From Utricularia gibba (lineage: Eukaryota > Streptophyta > Magnoliopsida > Lamiales > Lentibulariaceae): DNA of 64,000 nucleotides. Below the pieces are notes generated by a model. It saw only the letters and a program-made list of their open reading frames with translations, searched no databases and was not told the origin of the DNA. Below are positions 60,510 to 64,000 of the stretch, piece after piece (within the stretch, counting starts at the first letter, position 1; every line of letters starts with the position of its first letter). The DNA is taken from positions 930,001 through 994,000 of the forward strand of contig NEEC01000019.1 in the NCBI GenBank assembly GCA_002189035.1, written 5' to 3'. Both the position numbers and the translations under genes were made by a program.

Positions 60510-60728
60510 GCAGAAGACACCATTTCTTACAAGTTTAGAATTTAGCATGCTTGTGTTTTCCTGTCTGTCCAGAACATGGAACTGCAAAACTCTGCATTGT
60601 TTCTACTCATACAAGAGTCATGTAATATGAGACAATGAGTCCGTATGTGAGTATGAGAATGAGTGCAAATACAGGCAATGCGAAACAGGAGCAGAGTTTG
60701 CTCTTACTTTCTTGTCTTCAACCACAAC

Positions 60729-63700
60729 CTAAACCACAGTATCTGTATCTGAAGCTGCCAATGCAGTTCCAGATTTGGATGCTTTGCTCTCGATACAGAG
60801 GATTTCGTTGTTTATTTCATCTGCTGTTAGCTCAAGAGAAGGGAGCTTCACGCCTAAGCTCATCAATTCGGAAATTCGGCGCAAACATGACACGTATTCA
60901 GCTTTCACCAGGGGATGGTTGTATGTGGATTCTTCAGTGAGCTGCAGAGAAGAGATTCAGGCATTTTTCTCTCATCATCCGAAACCACGCTATAAATTTG
61001 CATTTTTTGAATGTGGGAGGCTTCCTATACATCAATATGTATACCTTGTAAGAAGAAAAGCATTGCTTAATAGCAGCGTCAGCTTCTGCAGGATTGTACT
61101 GCTGTTCACAGAAGAAAGCAGTGTAGCAACCAACACTAAATTTAGTGGTTTCAAAATCATGAAAACAAAGAGAAAGGAACATGGATAAACATTTGCATAC
61201 GACATTTTTCATTGCATTCTCAGTTCAAACTAAGAACCAGCAAAGTCAGTATCAGCCATCACTTGCCATATCAGAAAAGTCGTATACAACAGAAGTTTCT
61301 GATCTTATATGAACTTGGCTGAACTTGGTGGAATCATGAGGGGTTTCGATTCTCACACTAAAATAATATTTTGATAGATGAAAGAAAACTGTAAGTGGTA
61401 AATGGAAAAATACCAACCCTTGGGCCTAAAATTCTCAGCTTCATAATCTCTAGGGAAACAAGAACTTCCAGTGACTGTAGCTGCAAACAAAGCATTATCA
61501 GTAAATTAAATAATCCCTTCTTATGTCCAGCAATCAGATTTCAGAGCAAATATCATTGAGAATCTTCACAATCTAGAGCAGAGTTGAATGAAAATGCTAC
61601 GTTAATCCATTGGATGAATCCATGCACATGCTATGTTAATTTTGATTCCATAAAATAATGACACAAAGTAAGATGAAATGACTCTGTTACTGTATGCTGA
61701 ATCCCATGATAAATTCAACAAAAGAAGAGGTAAGCAAACAAACAAGTGTTAACACTGCTTGAAGCATGTCTCTTCTAGCTTTTCCAGGAGCTCCGCTGTA
61801 TTCCTTCTTTCCTTTAAGTTCTGAAGAGGGATCAATATTTTTCTGGGATATCCTGACCAAGGGTACTATGAGGTATTAAACACAAACATAGATTAAGATC
61901 TTTGCTCCTTAAATTTGATTATGAGTGTTAGAATAAGAAAAGATGGAGATGAAGTGATCTGGATCATAAGGATAACGACAATTAAAACACTGATAGTTCT
62001 TTCACCAGGTAGGCATCTTCCAACAGAATGAGGATTTAACATTAAGTGCTTGTGAAATGCGGAAAACATGATTCAGTTGATAGAATAAGCATCCTGGTGT
62101 TAATAGGTTGGCGGAGACTCTTCCCTATTGCCTAACGTTCTCAACAAAATTAATCACAGGCGATTAGAAAAGAGAGGTTTGATCACCAGAGAATAAGCTT
62201 TTAACGGTAGGCCATTCCAGTAAAAAAGCCATGTATGCATAGTGTTCGTGTGATTGTTTTTAAGACCCAGATCTTACACTAGAGAAAAAAAAAATCACGT
62301 GATAGACAAAGGTTTCCAATAGAATGACTGCATCAGGATCAAATGAAAAATTGCAGAAAACAAGCACTTTAAGGAATTTGATGGCAGAAAGTCAACAGGG
62401 TTTAACCTTATTGATGTCTGTAAAAGCCTTTTAGCCATATCAAGTTCATCCATAGCTTTAGAGCTATCTGTCTTAATCAGCTCATTTATGATTTGCCGTT
62501 TACCCTTGGCAATGAAAAACCTAGTTGCAGCATTCTGCAAAGAGTAATGGTGATGATTACAATATTCACCTGATATCACATAATCAAAGAATAGTAACAC
62601 AAGAAAAAGTACACTGAACCTGAATATGCTGATTAGGAAGAAGGCCTTTACGAGCATCGAGGCATCTGCAGAACAGAAAAACTGTTCTTCCTTAAACAAT
62701 AACTGGTTTTCTTCCTCAAAAGCACTTATTTTCTACCTCTCTAAGAGTTCTTCAGCTTCCTTGAATTTCCCTGACGCTTGAATAGCTAGTGCCAGTTGTT
62801 CAGCTGCAATATTAGTATCCATTGATCTCCACCCCTATATTGTAAAGTAATATTAAAACAATTGAAATGTAGAGGTGGAAACCAACTATTCAGTGTATAT
62901 TCAGCATCGATTCAGGTGTTGGGAAGATTTCTAAAATAAATTAAAAATGATGATAGAAAAGTAAACCTTTGACAATTCCAAAATATGGAGAACCTTCCTG
63001 AGCAAGATCTCAGCCTGAGTAAATTTTTTGGTCCTAATGTACATCTGCATCCAGTAGAGTCACATTACAAGCTATTTAGGCACATCTGCTGATAGTTGTT
63101 CTCAGCCCCCATCAAAAGACACCAACAAAAGAAACACTCACAACATTAGAACCTAAAATTAATCAAATTCATGATAGTTGATATAGATGTTATTTCCTTT
63201 CCACTGCTTCCATTTCCACGTGCAAGTTTCTCGTACTCCCTATAACGTTCCCTTCATCTAAATAAACCCTTTTTTGCTTGACATGTAAGGCCTCTTATAA
63301 GCTAAAGAATAAAAATTATTATAAATTGCAAAAGGATAAACCTGACTCAGATATCTCATTCTTTTGACACATAACATAATTTCTCCTTGTCCTGCATCCT
63401 ACACTTCAAAGAAACGGAGTCATGGTGAAGTTGATTGCTTGACATGTCTGGCAGGTTAGAACTCGAATGAGCAACTCAATTAGTTTGATCACTTGACTGA
63501 TTTTTAAAAACAATAAATTGATTTTAATATATTTCGAAGCACCTCAAGTATACGAATGGAATTGAGAAGTAGATCCTCAGCTTCCTCAACATGCCCTTGG
63601 AGATTCAAAACCTGTAAATTTTGGGTTAGGCAAGAGGAACAAGTAGCAATAAATGGCCTCAAAAAACAAGGACCAATTAGATATCCACTCGTGATAGATG

Positions 63701-64000
63701 TATAGAATTTATGCTAGTCAATCCTCTATTTCAGAATTATTGAGAAAAAAAAATCAAACTGTTGTATGGCACTGGGACCATGAGTAGGCCACAAATATGA
63801 ACCTACAAATTTTGGTACTTACACACCCCAAGCGGTAGAGAGTATCCGCATAGTCAGCGTGCCCTTCCCCCAATATACGGCGCTTTATCTAAGGAATCAA
63901 ATTTTACAGAAAATCACATTTCGTCTTCATAATCAATTAAAATAAAAGATCCCATATCTTGTTACAAAAGAAAGACTCACCTTCACAGCCTTCTGCAGAA
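60729..64000 (-). CDS. TPR (kinesin-light-chain-like) protein, 5' end outside window
   Basis: Minus-strand gene entering from the right edge, read from many small exons. In order: LQKAVK at the window end; IKRRILGEGHADYADTLYRLG; VLNLQGHVEEAEDLLLNSIR; an exon with MLCVKRMRYLSQ; MYIRTKKFTQAEILLRKVLH; NIAAEQLALAIQASGKFKEA with EELLER; ARKGLLPNQHIQ; then AKRLLQTSIR; an exon with KGKKEYSGAPGKARRDMLQA; an exon with LQSLEVLVSLEIMK; NPAEADAAIKQCFSSYK; and the last exon 60941-60729 (LTEESTYNHPLVKAEY to DTDTVV, stop 60729-60731). The repeated GxxxEAE and helix-pair pattern is that of TPR/kinesin-light-chain repeats, a protein-binding scaffold. I do not recognise a specific named orthologue. The start and N-terminal exons lie beyond position 64000. 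Confidence 0.8.

Overview
The window is nuclear DNA of a flowering plant, almost certainly a eudicot. Genes are split by GT-AG introns, intergenic DNA is strongly A+T-rich and carries eroded repeats, and every protein recognised belongs to a land-plant family. I see no operons, CRISPR arrays, tRNA or rRNA genes, or viral or bacterial material. Many exon joins below were worked out by hand from reading frame, splice signals and remembered family sequence.

Layout, left half: MOS4/SPF27 spliceosome subunit (+, 5' end cut by the window edge); SMG7-like/EST1 protein (+); a small ER protein resembling the V-ATPase assembly factor Pkr1 (+); a LEA-like protein (-); an uncertain small secreted ORF (+); a short SPL3/4/5-type SBP gene with a miR156 site in its 3' UTR (+); peroxisomal protease DEG15 (-, 14 exons); a FRIGIDA-ESSENTIAL1-like CCCH zinc finger (-); a malectin-LRR RLP4-like receptor protein (+); two neighbouring EAR-type ERF repressors (-, -).

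Layout, right half: an E6-like cell-wall/secreted protein (-); the homeobox-DDT chromatin protein RLT1 (-, about 8 kb); HAESA-LIKE 1 receptor kinase (+); a guanylate-binding-protein-type large GTPase (-); ARF3/ETTIN with two tasiR-ARF sites (-); a mini zinc finger MIF (-); a GATA factor (+); and the 3' part of a TPR protein (-, cut by the right edge).

The gene set looks like an ancestral block. From memory, orthologues of SMG7L, DEG15, RLP4, ERF12, ERF11, an E6-like gene, RLT1 and HSL1 lie together near At1g28260-At1g28440, while SPL3, FES1, an E6-like gene and ARF3 lie near At2g33810-At2g33860. Both sets are interleaved here. Functionally the block is rich in developmental-timing and patterning regulators, several of them under small-RNA control.

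Eight multi-exon genes in the left part reconstruct without a break. Between about 27.8 and 43.8 kb, however, three genes (E6-like, RLT1 twice, HSL1) carry four apparent one-base contractions of G/C homopolymers. The simplest reading is residual sequencing error in that stretch. I found no undescribed biological system; the most useful leads are the altered miR156 site, these frame breaks, the synteny mosaic and two closely convergent gene pairs.
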